Assembly: GCF_901709675.1 (NCBI RefSeq)
Contig: NC_051088.1
Coordinates: 13,123,693 to 13,187,692 of the forward strand
Length of the DNA stretch: 64,000 bases
From: Syngnathus acus
Lineage: Eukaryota > Chordata > Actinopteri > Syngnathiformes > Syngnathidae
Direction of reading: 5' to 3'
Part shown: positions 49,423-62,215 of the stretch, in pieces
How positions within the stretch are numbered: the first letter of the stretch is position 1
Layout: every line of letters starts with the position of its first letter
The notes under the pieces: generated by a model
Seen by the model: the letters and a program-made list of their open reading frames with translations, nothing else
Told to the model about the DNA's origin: nothing
Databases searched by the model: none
Position numbers and translations under genes: made by a program

Positions 49423-52400
49423 CCAATATCGTGAAATTAGGGTGGTATCGGCAATGATACTCGCCCATCCCTACATACAATCTAGTGGCAGTACATGTGC
49501 TGGCCATGCCTACAGAGAGCAGACGTGACTGATGTGTGCATACGGTATGTCGATATCTATCCATTGTTGTCTCCCTCCCTATTCTCCCTCGCTCCCGGTT
49601 GCCATAGAGAGCAATGCTCATCTTCGCAGACTGCGCCTTCTTGCGTGTCTTCTCTTAGTCCCCTTTGACCCTCTGAAATGGATTTCAAGTCCTTCTAATC
49701 AGGCATTATTCTACAGAGGCTATCCAGAGCTAAAACAACACATCATATGAGTGTGAAGCAGAGAGAAAGAACAATCGAACCAATTGGTGCTGGAACATCA
49801 TTGTTGATTATAAACAAGGACTGAGTGTTTCAGTCTGCTGGGCTCGGCTGATGTCATAGTGATGTGGTCCTGAACATAATGCAACCATTTCTATTGAATT
49901 TAAGTTACATTTTCAACAAAGTGCTACCCCCGCCTCTCGCACAAAGTCAGCTGGAATCGGCTCCAGTTCACACTGGTGAGAACGAGCGGTATAAAAACGC
50001 TCAGTACAGTGCTAATGTTATTGCTAAAATAAAGCTACAAACATTTTGGGAGGAGGGGCGCTGCCAATGACAGATGCAGATCAGCAATGTCCTCCTCCGT
50101 TGCCGCAGATCTAAATACACCACGTTGGAAAAGCGTGTCTTTTTGAAGTGCGGCAATTTGACTTTGAGCACACTTGCTGCTACTTTGCTTATTTTTTTGC
50201 AGCAGAATGTCATTCATGGAAAATGAGGAAAAAAATTGACTATCGGAGTAATTATTGCGAGGCAGGAAACTACTTCAGGCTCCTCCATTGTAGCTGAGAG
50301 GAGGCATTTCTAAAATTAATAATTCATTATGCCAAAATAATGGCAAATGCCGCCAGCTGTGGCATACTTACTCAACGATATTACTCAGGGCCTCGGTGCA
50401 GCATTCATCAAAAAGGAGCTGATTACAGTATGGGCTGCACTGAAGAAATTTCTGCTGATTGCTCATTGGTTTGTGGAAGATTAGCAAAGCAACGTCTTGG
50501 ACGAGGGGGGGGGACGAAATAATCACAGTAAAGTGATCAAATGGCGACCTGTCCAGGTTTGCCCCAAAATTAGCTGTGATGGGCTCCTGCAGCTCACTCA
50601 CAATGAAAATGAGGACAAGCTGGATGGAAAACGGAAAGATGGCTGGCTGATTGTGTGAATTTGCTTTAACGTGCCAGAAGATGTTGCCGAAGACATATCG
50701 TTCTCCTTAGAGACAAGCTGTGAGAGTGTGATTGCGTGTTGACAGATCGAGAAACATGCCTGCCTCGTGTCTGATGGGGGCACAGCTCAGTAGCGTCTCG
50801 GTGGACATTGTGTCCTGTGAAAGAAGATGACAAATGTCACAAGCTATGATCAGGGGAGGACAAAACCTCCCACACAATAAACACAAACCATCGTCACAAA
50901 GACTTTGATATGGTTGTACAGCATACTTTATTTATTTATTTTTTACATGCATAAACATGCACACACATGAGGTAATGTGTTGACTGGAGGATGTAAAGAA
51001 GAACGGCGTTGTAATTGAGGATTGCTGCTCTGGTGTGTTTGTGTGTGCTCAGCAGTTTAAGTTGACTTCACAACAGCATAACGTTCATTGTTATTCATAA
51101 TGCAGTGCATCGGCGCAGGTTTGCAACAAACCCTCCCTTGAGGCAGAGATATCGATTCACTCTGCAGACGCTAACATTAAAGTTGATTTCAAGTTGTCAT
51201 TTCACATGGTAGCTCCTTTGCAAAATAGTATTCTTTCATTTTGGATAGGCTTCTTGTCATGGTCATACAATCCGAATTCAAGCCATGTCGTGCTGCACCT
51301 TGAAGTGTTTTTCTTGCTATGTTTTATTTTCTGTGTGCGTTTAAACTTAATAGAAGGAAACAACAACTGGTAATAACCGTGCCTAAACTGCTTCTAAACC
51401 GTGTTACTGGTGCACTGGATTGTAATAAGGAGAGCAAGTGTCCGTCGTTGTCATGGCAACCCTGGATCAAACACTTCAATGGCCTTAATATTGGCCGACC
51501 AGCCAGTTCAGCTCTCATGTTGTCTGAAGCAGCTTTGGCGCGAGCGTCATTGTGACGAGGTGCATGCAAGTGTGTACGAACAAACAAGAAGAAAAAAAAA
51601 AAGATGTCAAGCTTTTTACCGGCTTGTGTATATCCAAACAAAATATCGTCCAGCATCTCTTCCCTGGGTAGGTGAGCTTTTTACTCGCTTCCCGACACTT
51701 TCCGGCTTCTTTTATAGCCCCGAGCGCTGGGCTCTTGGAGCAGCCGTGATCGATCAAATGCGTGAAATACATAGAAAGAAGACAGCTTTGTTTTGGTTGT
51801 TTACGTCCACAAGAAATCACCCTGGGCTCACTCCTCTTCTTATCAGTGCATGCCTTGCTTTTGGACTCAAAATTGCAACCTAATGCTGCACGGGCTGGCA
51901 TTAAGGGGATATATTCACAGCTACTAGACTTCACTTGGCAACTTGGGGCTAATCTCCTAGTGGAACCAATGGACATCATTCCAAATCAAAGGCGCTCCTC
52001 GCATTTGATTTATGGTTTGTTATCATACAGGGCAAACCTGTTTTGGACCAGTGTTCCCTTGAACGGGTTTCATTATTTTTCCCGCTAATTTTGTCGTCGA
52101 GAGCGAGTGACAGGTTTCTGTGAGAATTGCCTGCCTCCTTTCGACATTGCAGCCTTATTAGGATGTGACGGCCTTCCAACGGATAACTAGTCTATTCATC
52201 TGGATGCGGCTCTCGAGAAACTCGTGTGTTAAAAAAAAAAAAAATGCAAATTGTCACTTGCAACAAGTATTTGTGAAAATCATAGAAAAAACATTTGTAT
52301 AATTATTTGGAGCACATAAAAGTGCTAAAGGACAATAAAGGATAAACAAAGGCAAAACAGATGATGCATGAATGAGGCGGAGTCAATTGTTGGGCTTTGC

Positions 52401-53287
52401 CGACCATTCAGCTACTTTATTTCAACTTTGTTCTCATAACCTATTGCGACTTGTCCTCCCTACAGGAGACATTCCTCGCTTCCTGGCCAAGTCACAGAAA
52501 CTCCCGGAAGCTTAGTGACTGTTGGCATTAGAGGAGTCATACCATGTCGCAAGTGGAAGTCCGCTTCCTTTGGGTACAGTAAGCTTTTACTTTTCATCAT
52601 CACTTGATTGTGCCACAGCCACAAACGCATCCCCCCCCACTGTTATCTTGTTAACCTTTCAAAGTGACCCCCACCCATGCTCAGGCTAATCAGCCTTTGT
52701 TACGGCCACTGCGTCACTGGCGAGGACGCCGCAGTTTGCCGTGCAGCCATATCCGCGTCGTTGCCAGCTGTTCTGAGCATTTTTATGACCCAACACAGTC
52801 AAAGCTGCATCGCGATTTGTGTGCACAGAAAGCAAAGCCTATTAAGCTTGGTCTTAATGAAATATGATGCCCGTATCTACTGTATGCGCCTTCGGCTCTT
52901 CTCGCCCATTAGCCTGAGCCGAGCTGCGAGAGTGTCTTGCGGCAAGTGCTGAGATGTAAGCGCAGGCGGCGGGCGGCATCAGTAGGACAGACTTAGGGGG
53001 GGTTTCAAAAGGCTGGAGATAGTTTTCAAAGACGCCTCCCAAGGCTACGTGCTTCGTCATCAAACAGCCAGCGACTAATCCATAACCCACTTTTGGCTCG
53101 CGTGCCGTGCCGTGCAGCCCACAAATAAATCCCAGTGTATAATAGGAGCTTGTTCTATTTTTAAACAGCAGCGTTCAGAAGTTTCTGACACGTAAGATCA
53201 CGGGTGGTTCGTTTTTGCAATGTGGCTTGCTATTTGTGGCACATACCTCACTCGTATGTCTCGCTTCTGTTCGGTAATCTATTTGTG
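49423..53287. other. Intronic stretch without recognised genes
   Basis: Contains a SINE fragment at 49921-50000 and poly(A), poly(C) and poly(G) runs. The long open frames near 51324-51979 overlap on both strands, show no family resemblance and have no convincing exon structure. A GC-rich island lies at about 52880-53110. Confidence 0.5.
49921..50000 (+). repeat. SINE 3' fragment
   Basis: ctacccccgcctctcgcac, agtcagctggaatcggctcc and gagcggtataaaaacg match the 3' part of the teleost SINE. Confidence 0.5.
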
Positions 53288-53664
53288 ATTGTCCATCCAT
53301 CCATCCATCCATTTTCTGTACCGCTGTATCCCCACGGGGGTCGCGGGCTTGCTGGAGCCTATCCCAGCTGTCATCGGGCAGTAGGCGGGGGACACCCTGA
53401 ACCGGTTGCCAGCCAATCGCAGGGCACACAGAGACGAACAACCATCCGCACACGCACTCACACCTAGGGGCAATTTGGAGCGCTCAATCAGCCTACCAAG
53501 CATGTTTTTGGGGATGTGGGAGGAAACCGGAGGACCCGGAGAAAACCCACGCGGACACGGGGAGAACATGCAAACTCCACACAGGGAGGGCCGGAGGTGG
53601 AATCGAACCCGCACCCTCCGTACTGTGAGGCGGACGTGCTAGCCAGTGCGCCACCGAGCCGTCT
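53288..53664 (-). mobile_element. tRNA-headed SINE, near full length
   Basis: Read on the - strand it has the same head (acggctcggtggcgcactgg), B box (ggttcgattcc), body and GGAT tail as the element at 14579. I could not find a clear flanking duplication. Confidence 0.9.
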
Positions 53665-56600
53665 GGTTTAGGATGTGTGACTACTAGATTGTCATTTGAT
53701 CGGATTTTTTTTTTGGAGACTCATTGTTCAACAAAACATTCAAATGTATATGACATAATGGAAGCATTAAACTTACCAACAAAGAAAAAGGCTTTAAGAA
53801 CATAGACTTTGAAAATATTTTATCCTAGATTGCATCACTAACACACCATAATGGCTGTAAAAAAAACTTTTTTTCCAGTCGTAACTTTTTTAGGGGGCGG
53901 GGTGGAGGATGTACCTTTAATTATGTTACAAGAAAATGTTTCAAAGAGACTTTTGGAATTTATATTTAAATAAATAGAAGTTAACCTTAATATATCCCAT
54001 ACTTAACAGTGGAAACGGTGGTTTTCGTTTATTTTCTAATTTATTGTCTGTCCCCAGTATAACATTTCAACATGTTTCATCTGTATTAGTTTTGCCCTTT
54101 TCAAGAAAATCTACATATCACACTTTTTGGAGGAAATTTTAGGATTTTAATCTGTGTATACTACTCATAGATTTCCACTCTGTTCAGTTGAATTATAATG
54201 AAAAAAAAATAGCCAGTTTCTTATGATCCATCTCCAATATAGCAAAGTAGCCCCCATCAATTTAGTTTGGTAAATATTAAAACTTCACATATTAAACTTG
54301 ACCTAAAAAATATACACTATGTAATCTTGCAACAGACATTTTCTAAACAGAAAGGCAACCTTGAAGAAATGAGTAAAATGCCAATTGAAACGGGCAGTGG
54401 GAAAAAGGGCTTGTGGAATTTTTTTTTTATTGTCAATGCAGGATAGTTGCAGACATTGTTTATCAACTTCCGACAGGCCCCTGCTGTTACCTTAGCTCTG
54501 ACAGTCTTGGTTGCAAACGTGAGAATGGAGCAGCAACATCGGCGCGCTGTTCAGAGTTGATGCAATCTCATGGGGCCGCCTATCACATTCATTGCTTGCG
54601 GTGCAGCTGCAAAAGTGAAATAGCAGAATAACGTTTCCCATAGGGCTGACTTAAATCTTTACCTCTGTTCTTTGCTTGTCTGTGCTCCCACGCTGTATCA
54701 CTTAGCTGTTTTCTTTTCCCCCCGGCCAACCTTTTGCCTCGCTTGTATCCTAGCAGTTGCATTTAGTGAGCAATTGTGCTGCACGAGCAACGTCGTAGCT
54801 TCACCGCGCCGAATCATTTTCTACAACCAAGTGTGTTTATTTTGGAGCCAAGTTTGCCAGCGTAATTGGTGAGCTCACCGATCCTGCTGATGTTAAACCA
54901 AGCAAAAAGTTTGGATTATTTTCAAACAAAAAATTTGATCCATCATTTATGGCCTCACCTAGGGAGCTAAAACTAAACATGTCAAACAAAGTCCGGATTG
55001 ATCCTCTTTTCTCCCTGCCATGAGCATGAAGCAATCAGCACGCTTGACGCAATCTCCACCAACCACAGCACATCAACAATAAGCGGCTTCTTTGCATTTG
55101 ACGACCGCTTTCCAAAGAAAAAGCATAAATCCCGCACCCGTAAGCTTTTCCAAAGAAAGAAAAGCATGCCGGTGCAGGCGAAACGTTATTAGCTAAGGTT
55201 ATTGTGTTGACCCGGCGCCGGTAGCCCCGAAAGCACTGCAAGATTAACGTCAAAGACAATTACCTGTTAATCCAGGACGGGCATAGTGCCAATGCATAGT
55301 AGCCTACAGTTTATTTGAAGGATAATTCCATATCGGTACTCGGTTGATATGTTTTAAAGTTTTTTTTTTTTTTTTAATAGTACCCTAACTTGATATTAGA
55401 ATGCATTTTGTCCTTCAGACCGGGAAACTCCAAAATTGTCATCTTGCGAAACAAATGAAAATGATCCTAACAACATGCCCAAACATCCCCCCAATATATT
55501 TATTCTCACAGAGCTCTCCTTGCATCTTCTTTTGTTTTTCTTTCACAGCAATTTTACTTTTTCAGTCTGATATCTCAATCAAAAATACCTGTGACATGAT
55601 TAACAACTACATAGCATGGGATTGACAGAGATAAAGGTGAGGTGGGGCGTAAATCTCTCAGCAAGAATTTACATTCACCCCTGATAGTCCCTGTGGTAGC
55701 ACTAAAAGGTCATGAAGCCGCAAATATCGAGCTGCCCTGTTTATATGTGTTCCGGGTTTCTGATTTTGCGCCTGGCCATTAGTTTAGAATCTAAACAAAG
55801 AGCTCCTTGTGAATAATTCACATGCTTTATGATGCTCATTATGGAGAATGACTGCATCACAACCTTTGATTATCTTCAGGTCGTCTAATAAGACTGCAGA
55901 GTCTATTGATTGCATGGAGCAGACCCAGGAATCTTATCGAAATGCAAATTTGAATTATTCAAACTGTTTTACTACGAAGCTATGGTAAGGCATGAAGAGT
56001 GTGGTTTGGAGTTGGCCCCCCTCCCGCTTCCAACAAAACCCGACGCACCAGTGCACATGGTGGTGCATAAACTTGACTGGCCTCCAGAGTCCTGACCTCA
56101 ACCCATGAGAACACGTTTGGGATGAATTGAGTATTGTTGTTCTATCCAACAATGTATCAAAAATGTTAAGGGGGACATTTTTTTTAAACAAATACAAATA
56201 TATCATCAAGTGGTTGCACAAAATGAAATCTGGATTCAGACACGTTTATTGTTAGATTAATAGTCCACTTAAAAAACACTTGTGGATTTTTGACGTTTTT
56301 ATTTTGTGCAACCGTTTGACGAAATGAAATGTAATTTCAGGATATTTTTTTCCATGTTTTACAATACTGTCAACTGTGTTGTGTTCAGCTTTCCACATTC
56401 CACCGTATTGTCATTGTTCATGGCCTTGACGTTTTTTGGGTTGTATACGTTTTTTCTCTTTTTGTGTTTACTGTTTGTTATCGCACGTAGTAACACACAC
56501 TGTGGTGTGGATGAAACACAAAGGCAAAGATAAAAGACCTTTCAGCTTTGTTTGAATCTGAATTCTTTATTCTTCCTTTTTAATTTACTGCTGTCTGTAA

Positions 56601-57566
56601 CGTTTTGAACTCCGCCAGATAGGAACTTGCAAACATTTTAACAGACCAGTAAAAAAGCGTGTGTGGTGTCGTTAAATGCCTGCAGTTGTCTTTTCAGCTT
56701 GTGTTTTATCATTTGTTCCCAGTTAATTACAGGGCCTGCTGGAACGCACAGTTTCGACTCCAGAGTAAAAGTGGTCGTGTGGCTCATAAGAACTTGCTTT
56801 GGCTTAGTAAACACAAGAATGTGGCTCTCGCACTCTCTCTCTCTCTCTCTCACTGCCCTTCCCTATGCTGAGTTGTGTTTCTGAGCCTTTGGCCGAGAGA
56901 CAAAGGCAGGCAGGGGTGTGTATATTTCCTGTCGGCTCTTCCTGTGCCTCCATTGTTTTGCATGTGGAACGCTGCGGTGCACCTAATCGCTTTTTGAAGG
57001 CTCGTGGTGTCCCAATATAATGATGCTCGGGAAACATTTATTATAATTGCTGGATTCGTTTAGATTTTATGGCTCGGTTGAAACAATCGTGCTTGTAAAA
57101 GGGCACTTAGGTAAATATTGTGAGTCACCTATAAAAAAGAAGTTGTATAATACAGGATAATCATGTTTGATGCTTTTTTTATGGTTCTAAATGGGCAAAA
57201 ATGCTAATTAACCACAAACTAACTTGAAATCCTCTTTGCCTTATTGAGTGATACTCATGAAAGTTCGGAACATTCAGAGAAATTCTTAAACAAAATAGAT
57301 ATAACAATAACAAAAGATAAAAAAAAATTACAATCCTAAATTGTTTGCTATTGTAATTGCCTTTGAAAAGCAAAATGTTAAGTTCAGGGTACATCATTTT
57401 TGTCCATTTCTGTTTTCTTTTTAAATAGTAAGCTAGTAAGCTGTGTGTTTCCTTTTTTCACCACCATTATGATTGGATGCTATGGAGAAGACCTTGAAAT
57501 AATAAACGTGACAAAAATCACTTGCTCAAGAGCAGTTCTACATGGTGAGAACTCGCTCCAGTAAAC
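53665..57566. other. Intronic stretch without recognised genes
   Basis: AT-rich. Contains the Tc1 transposase relic (55990-56135) and a CT run at 56831-56851. Nothing else coding was recognised. Confidence 0.5.
55990..56135 (+). pseudogene. Relic of a Tc1/mariner transposase
   Basis: The stretch cttgactggcctccagagtc then ctgacctcaaccca and gggatgaattga matches the coding sequence for the LDWP..SPDLNP..H.WDEL signature of Tc1-type transposases. Small indels and an in-frame stop break the frame. Upstream gacgcaccagtgcac fits the same region. Terminal repeats were not found. Confidence 0.75.
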
Positions 57567-57645
57567 AAACATTTATTTTCTGTACCGCTTTGTCCCCACT
57601 TGGGTCACGGGCGTGCTAGAACCTATCCCAGCAGTCATCGGGCAT
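57567..57645 (-). repeat. 5'-truncated SINE fragment
   Basis: ttctgtaccgctttgtcccc and acctatcccagcagtcatcg match the 3' end of the SINE family read on the - strand. Confidence 0.65.
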
Positions 57646-58163
57646 ACATATAAAAAAACTTTTTGAATTCGGCGATGCCACATGCCTGAACTCTGATGGA
57701 AAGTCTATTGTATTCTATTGAAACCAAATCAAAGAGATACATGAATTAGAAAGTAAAATTTGGCAAGAAATGTTTCTCATTGCAAAAACAGTTGCTAACA
57801 CTTTTGTGTCTTCACATTGTTGGCAAGCAGAACTGTGCAGCAGTGTTGTAAATTAAGCTACTAGTGAGTAATACTTGCTTTCGGTTGTATGGCAGTCTAC
57901 TAATTTCAACCTTTAACACATCAGTCACCAAAATAATACAGAGATCACACTCTCAGTCCCAGACATTTGCGTTCATGTTGCAGAAAGCCGAGGCCGTCGC
58001 GCTTTGATTTCATATCAGTGGTGTGCGAGGTGTGCACAGCCGCAGCCGCGGATATAAATGTCATCGTATTTTCTAGTTTTTCATCTCGTAATGCTGTTGA
58101 CCAATGTATTCGTTGTGCTCGTGAGAGGAACTGTGAGGGGGGTGGTCAGGACGCCAGCGACTT

Positions 58164-58201
58164 ATATGCCATGTTTCAATCATATGCCACGTTTCAATCA
58201 T
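58164..58201. repeat. Two tandem copies of an 18-bp unit
   Basis: tatgccatgtttcaatca is followed by tatgccacgtttcaatca. Confidence 0.8.
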
Positions 58202-58275
58202 AGCAGATGCTAACGTGCTGATGCTCTCTGCTCTCAGACGTGTTGTGGCTAGACTGTTGTGCTGTGCAGGAGAGC

Positions 58276-58315
58276 GGATGGATGGATGGATGGATGGATG
58301 GATGGATGGATGGAT
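58276..58315. repeat. (GGAT)n microsatellite
   Basis: About ten tetranucleotide units with no SINE body attached; possibly an orphan SINE tail. Confidence 0.9.
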
Positions 58316-58630
58316 ATAATAAAAAAATAAATAAATATCAAATTATTCACAAACTCAAGCCATAATTAATGTTACCTTTACCCTGTGCATCTCACTCGAA
58401 AAAATATATTAAAGAGACATAGCAAACATAAACAACTGACTTAATGTGGTTGCATAAGTGTACACCCCCCTACTTAAGTGGCTGTATTCAGAATTAACCA
58501 TTCAAATTTGAATGTTGAATTGGAGTTAGCACACACCTGTCACCATTTTAAGTGTATCCAGTTACTTGGTTTCGGTAAGTACTCAAAAGTACTCGCACTG
58601 GAAAAATGTGGTCTCAAGTATCCCTAATTG

Positions 58631-58690
58631 CGTGCATGCGCACGTGTGTGTGTGTGTGCGTGCGTGTGTGTGAGAGTGAGAGAGAGAGAT
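58631..58690. repeat. Compound (GT)n/(GA)n simple repeat
   Basis: Alternating GT with GC interruptions, then a GA run. Confidence 0.9.
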
Positions 58691-58692
58691 TT

Positions 58693-58770
58693 TGATTGCA
58701 ATGAACAAGCTTACAAGAGCACATCAGTCAATGATTGCAATGAACAAGCTTACAAGAGCACATCAGTCAA
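58693..58770. repeat. Perfect tandem duplication of a 39-bp unit
   Basis: The unit beginning gattgcaatgaacaagctta and ending catcagtcaa occurs at 58694 and again at 58733 with no differences I can see. Confidence 0.9.
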
Positions 58771-58800
58771 AGGAGACTTGCATGATGTATGATGCGGTCA

Positions 58801-58820
58801 AGGGTTAGGGTTAGGGTTAG
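58801..58820. repeat. Short telomere-like (TTAGGG)n run
   Basis: agggttagggttagggttag, about three vertebrate telomere units, 30 nt after the 39-bp duplication. Too short to imply a chromosome end. Confidence 0.85.
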
Positions 58821-59490
58821 TCCATTCCCCAATCTTGTATTTGCACTCATGCCAAGGCCCAGGTTGACGCTTGTTTCTGTTGCAGTTGGGCACTTGCAAT
58901 ATAGCTACCTTTGGTAAATTCCTCCCTCCAGCAGTTATGTAAGTCACGTAATGCCTGGCGGCAGAGCACAGGTGTTACATTTCCACACAAAATCATGTGT
59001 GACATTAGTGTGAACCTTGAGCTTGTTACAAGCTCTGCCCATCCATCCTTGGGAAACATGTCGGCGCACTCCTTTCTCTCTCGACCTGCGTTTTGCTTTC
59101 ACTCCGTTATGCGATGACACTTTGCCGAGTAAATTAGATATAGCGAGAGATTACCGATACAGTGTGACTCGCGCATAGCTTATCCTTTCATCAACTCCCT
59201 GCCCCAGTAATATCAGGCGAACAGGCCTCGGAGCTCTTCAAGCCTTAACTCCCTGTCTGATAGGCATTTGCAATTCCGCCGCATCAGTTCGCAGATCAAG
59301 CCGGGAGGGTGACGAGGGGCTGCTTTTCGGCGAGCTCAGAGGTGATGGAGCAAGGACTTAGTGCACATTTCTCTACAAAGACAAAATAACTGGGGAGTAT
59401 GATAGCTTGTTCTCAGCTGATTTATACCACTCAAGTAGAGGGTTTTGGCCGGTGAGATATTAATCAGACAATGGCGTGGGTCTAATCCAC

Positions 59491-59491
<1 letters not shown>

Positions 59492-59521
<30 letters not shown>
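59492..59521. repeat. (GT)n microsatellite
   Basis: About 15 GT units. Confidence 0.95.
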
Positions 59522-62124
59522 GGGATAGGGGGGGCAATAACATTGGGGGTTCATGGGAAAGCTTAGCCCCTCTAAGGTGTCCCAGGAGGCAAACAGTTCA
59601 TTCAACTTCCACTATTCTTCTGTACTGTGTAGCATCAGCATGTTTTAAACGAATGACAAATCTTGCTTTTGACATTTTCATGTTTTAATCTGTTGGGGTT
59701 TTCTAGATTTTTTTTTTTTTTTTAAATTAGAGTTTCAATAATGGCTTGTGCATTTCAATGTTGAGTGCAAAGTTTATCTGCCCAGCTGTCCGCCACTCTC
59801 AGGCTGCTGTTTCACTTGAATGCCCTGATCCTCCCCCAGCCCGAGCCCTGCCCGCCTTCAATGCCAGAGTGGCACTTAATAGAAGAAAGTAAAATAGTGT
59901 AAATCCACTTTACATTATCCCTTAATGAGTGTGCTAACAAGAGGAAGGCGATGGTGTGACAGTGTGTAAGCGATCACAGGTAATCTGTTGAAAAGTGTCA
60001 ACCATAATGACAAATGATACATACTCAGAAGACCTTTGTGCCAATGTTGTCCAGCCTTATTCTCAGAGTTCCTTTAAACCTTGCGAGGATGTTGTCATCA
60101 GAAACCCTGTTGACATTTGTGACTGGCAGAACAGAACCTTGTCAAATTGTTTTTATTCCGATACCTGGGCGTTTCCAATCCTTTGAAAATTGCGACCAGT
60201 GGAAATATGACAATAATGCTTGATTGGCGCTTGATGTGGAAGACTACTAACACAACTGCAGGCTGTGAGAGAGCGTGCAAGGGGGCTTGCATGTATGTGT
60301 GTGTGTGTAGGAGTGAGTGAATTGTGTGTGTTGGCTTCTCTTCACCAAAAAGTCTTATCTTCTGCAATCAAGTCTCAGTGTGGGCCAAGATATGGTTCTT
60401 TCTCGATGTGACAGTTAGTAGCTATGAGACAGCTCTTTGTTTGGGCCTCTTTGAATGTCTCGTCTGTCTTTTTTCTCATGTTCCACGGCTCGAGGCCAAA
60501 TCGAGAACAGTAGAAGCCTTCGCACTGTGCCCTCTATGCATCAAGGTTCAAAGTTGCAGCATAACATTTTTATAAAAAAAAGAAAAAACAACACAAAGAC
60601 AAAAAAACATCTCGCATTTCATCTCAATGGAGGTTTACTATCTTACACGTTAACTCAAAAGTTGTTGCAAATCAGCATTTTGGACAAATGTACCAGGACT
60701 CTTAGTCTTTGTATCTACGGAGAGCAGTTGTAGTAACAATAAAAAAAAAAAAAAAAAAATGGGGGAACTTAGTCGTGATCACGTTAATTTACTATCTGCA
60801 AACTGAAACTGACGATCACGTTCCCAAACAATAACTCTGCAGAGGGGATGCATTGCCACCTTGTGGAATCTCACAGCACAACATTCAATTAAAAATAATC
60901 CCAGCAATGAAGACCTTTGCGACTTTTGTGTGATTAAGTAAGGGCTGTATAAATAAATTTGACTTGACTTGATAAAAAGTATAAAAACTGAAAGAATGAT
61001 GCGCTTGTCTCAATTTACTCACATTTACACATTCGAGTGAAATCTGGGCCAGTTGAATAGAACACAAAATTGATTGCTGGAAACCACATGGCTGTACCAT
61101 CTTCCAACTTGTGATTCCACAAGTTGTGCATTATTTAGTTGTTGCATTATTGTTCCTCTCTAACATAGATAAACAATACATTTGCAGTGAATAGAAAATT
61201 TTCATTGAAATGAAGTCATATTTTCCACCCCACCTCTGGTAATGACTCCAACCAAGGCACCCCATTGAGGAATCACTGCGCTAGGCACAAGTCTCCCGAG
61301 GGTGAGATAGGCCCCCCTACAAAGCAGGATGGGAGTAGGCGAGATGTACAAGTCAGGCTATTCCAGCAGGAGTCTTGTTCATATAGACCAACAGCGCAGC
61401 GTGTCTTGTCTCGGGTTGATAGGAACGATTCCGGAGAACGGCCTGACCCCAAGCAAGAAAAAAAATAACATAGTTGTTCTGCTTTGAGGTGTCAGATTGT
61501 ACAGAGCTTGTTCTTTGGGGCCAATCAGATGTGTTAAATCAATTCAAAGGAGTCTGGCTGCCACTTTGGTATAACATCCTGTTCAGGGTCACTCAATGTT
61601 CTTGGTGACTTTGGGCAAAATGTAGAATATATCACGCACTGGCCTGCAGTCAATCATAGGGCGATGAACTGTAAACAATGCACTGAGTGGGAAGTTATAT
61701 AACGCCAGCTGCACAAAAATTATGCGAACTACTTTAACGCTAAGATCATTTTCCCTCATTATGAATGAGTTTTAAAAGCATTCATGAATTTGTAGTATTT
61801 CAGTAGATTAAGAATTAAGAATAATGTATCTTTGAAAGTAGACGGGATTGAAATTCAAAGGGTAACAAACGCCATCTTTAGCTATCATGATTGACGAATA
61901 CATTACCTGAAAGTCCCTAGCGAAAGCTACAGTAGTATTGCATAAAATAAAATATATGTTCAACAAATATCTGCTGTTAACATTTTATATCATATTGATT
62001 GTTCCATATACGTACTTGACCGACCGTGTAGTTGCGATAGAGAGACTTTTTCCTATTTCCTTTCATAAGATCAGTAAGAACACACAGGTCAGCAGGCAGC
62101 TGTTTTATTTTAAATTTTTTAATT

Positions 62125-62215
62125 TATTATTATTAGTAGTAGTAGTATTGATGTTGTTGTTAATAATATTAATATTAATAATAATTATTATTATTATATT
62201 ATTATGTTGTTGTGT
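62125..62215. repeat. (ATT/AAT)n low-complexity tract
   Basis: Mixed trinucleotide runs of att, agt, gtt and aat. Confidence 0.85.

Noticed and set aside
51324-51979. Overlapping frames of 110-160 codons on both strands
   Set aside because: No recognisable family, no splice context or codon pattern, and mutual overlap on opposite strands.
58801-58820. Chromosome end or fusion point
   Set aside because: Only about three TTAGGG units within ordinary intron sequence.
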